A stretch of 7,037 nt of DNA. Origin: Lachnospiraceae bacterium. GTDB lineage: Bacteria > Bacillota > Clostridia > Lachnospirales > Lachnospiraceae. Where the stretch lies: positions 1 to 7,037 of the forward strand of contig JAFUXY010000453.1 of the NCBI GenBank assembly GCA_017477005.1, given 5' to 3'. The first letter of the stretch is position 1, and each line of letters begins with the position of its first letter. The position numbers and the translations under genes were made by a program. Of the stretch, positions 6,141 through 7,037 are shown in pieces. Under the pieces are notes generated by a model. The model searched no databases and had not been told where the DNA came from. It saw nothing but the letters and a program-made list of their open reading frames with translations.

Positions 6141-6323
6141 TCACACTATTTCTCTTAGGTTCCTTACCCCCAATGTATTCAATAACACTTTCAACTCAAT
6201 ATATCTCTTTTTCAATCTCTGAAAAGTCCTATCTGCCTTCTCTTCCTTTGCCAAAAACATATATTCCTGTATGTTTCTGATTTCCTTAATTGAATCTACG
6301 ATTATTTCCGATCTGTTTGCCAT
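6141..6323 (-). CDS. Small protein E, unknown function, shortened tail
   Basis: A 60-residue charged, helical-looking protein beginning MANRSEIIVD. It matches small protein D at 31 of the first 53 residues with no gap, including AKEE at 25-28 and RYIELKVLL at 40-48. After the shared TLGV it departs: the tail is RNLREIV instead of NLSELDRIKE, with one extra residue and an early TGA. A family-type tail (R2) lies 23 bases past the stop in another frame, so E may be a recently altered copy that still codes for the main helical part. The ATG at 6323 has an AGGAAGGGA site upstream and follows the aldolase stop by 13 bases, implying co-transcription with it. No function is recognised. Confidence 0.8.
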   Translation of the reverse strand: MANRSEIIVDSIKEIRNIQEYMFLAKEEKADRTFQRLKKRYIELKVLLNTLGVRNLREIV

Positions 6324-6336
6324 ATTGATTCCCTTC

Positions 6337-7037
6337 CTACTGCTGAATCAAAAGCAGCGTCATACCACCAATCTCCTGGTCACAGAATGCGGAACACATA
6401 TTTCCATCTTCATCGAAATGAGAGTGCGGATTGTCAAACGTCAGACCTTTGGTCTGCAAATACGCCATCGCGCGTCCCAAATGATAGGTACGAACCGCAA
6501 TATGACCATGCAATCCAGGACCTCCCGGTCGTACCCCTTCGAAAAATCCACCTCCAAAATAGCCTTCCGCATCCTCTTCGAGCATTCCATCAAAGATGAA
6601 CGCAACATCCTCCGCAGCACGGCGAGCCTCTTCATCCTTCGGGAAATTGATCCCAATATGATCAAAGGAAAATCCAAGCATCAGACGCACAGCTCTCTGA
6701 CATGAACGGCGTATGCCCTCCATATCACCCTTTTTAATCATTTCCTGAGGCACCATCCAGTTGCCACCCACGGCCAGCACACGATTTGACTTCAAATAAT
6801 TTGCGACATTTCCTTCGTTCAAGCCACCGCTCGGCATGAACTTCAATCCGGGATATGGTTCGCTCATAGCCTTCAGCCCGGCAATCCCACCATTTGATTC
6901 TGCCGGGAAGAACTTCACCAAAGACAGGCCCAACCGCAGCGCTGTCTCTATATCCGTTGGCGTGCTGACACCCGGTATGACAGGAATATCTTTTTCAAGA
7001 CAGTATCTCACTACTTTTTCATAGATACCAGGACTCA
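6337..7037 (-). CDS. KDPG/KHG aldolase fused to a VOC-type domain, 5' end outside window
   Basis: Partial gene; the frame stays open through the window end, and 232 complete codons are visible. The first half is a class I aldolase of the Eda family, splitting 2-keto-3-deoxy-6-phosphogluconate and/or 2-keto-4-hydroxyglutarate to pyruvate. Visible hallmarks are SPGIYE, IPVIPGVSTPTD, the Schiff-base lysine in VKFFPAE (visible residue 41), MPSGGLNE and AVGGNWMVP. The catalytic N-terminal part before SPG is missing. From about visible residue 122 a second domain of about 110 residues begins FDHIGINF and continues with LHGHIAV and QEIGGMTLLL, resembling a glyoxalase/VOC fold with candidate metal ligands at the His and Glu of these motifs. 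Similar two-domain aldolases occur in Clostridia; the role of the second domain is unknown to me. A GTG at 7009-7011 is internal, not the start. Small protein E follows by 13 bases. Confidence 0.88.
   Translation of the reverse strand, partial: SPGIYEKVVRYCLEKDIPVIPGVSTPTDIETALRLGLSLVKFFPAESNGGIAGLKAMSEPYPGLKFMPSGGLNEGNVANYLKSNRVLAVGGNWMVPQEMIKKGDMEGIRRSCQRAVRLMLGFSFDHIGINFPKDEEARRAAEDVAFIFDGMLEEDAEGYFGGGFFEGVRPGGPGLHGHIAVRTYHLGRAMAYLQTKGLTFDNPHSHFDEDGNMCSAFCDQEIGGMTLLLIQQ

Noticed and set aside
6271..6705. Plus-strand open frame opposite the aldolase-VOC gene and small protein E
   Set aside because: It overlaps two supported minus-strand genes and has no domain or convincing ribosome site, so it is a shadow.

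Overview
The window is a tightly packed, single-direction block: every supported gene is on the minus strand, and the longest gap between genes is 102 bases. Strong Shine-Dalgarno sequences, a moderate-to-low GC content, a MetRS with a C-terminal OB-fold domain, a TyrS with HVGH and KMGKT signatures, and a small zinc-ribbon protein of a style common in Clostridia all suggest a Firmicute, probably Lachnospiraceae-like. That placement rests on protein style alone.

In transcription order (high to low coordinates) the block reads: a KDPG/KHG aldolase fused to a VOC-type domain, cut by the window end (6337-7037); small protein E (6141-6323); tyrS (4818-6038); a PAP2-type membrane phosphatase (4200-4757); a CaxA/YrbG-type Na+/Ca2+ antiporter (3255-4193); small protein D (3055-3246); small protein C (2864-3034); a zinc-ribbon protein (2475-2846); small protein B (2232-2423); metG (219-2210); and small protein A (4-204). 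Gaps of 6-21 bases, and stop codons lying within or beside the next ribosome binding site, suggest co-transcription and some translational coupling. No T-box, riboswitch or convincing terminator is visible.

The unusual content is the set of five 56-66-residue proteins placed between the conventional genes. B, D and E are clear paralogues that align without gaps through the LGV region. A and C are more divergent but share the helical, charged build and the ending with a Gly-Val followed by an acidic/hydrophobic tail. C lies directly downstream of D.

Two isolated tail fragments of the same family lie between genes. One (2434-2480) is a 41/47 direct repeat of the 3' end of B and supplies the last codon and stop of the zinc-ribbon gene. 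The other (6088-6117), between E and tyrS, encodes LSELDRFKE, nearly the tail of D. Together these point to a small-gene family that has been duplicating and decaying inside a housekeeping operon. Its function cannot be read from the sequence.
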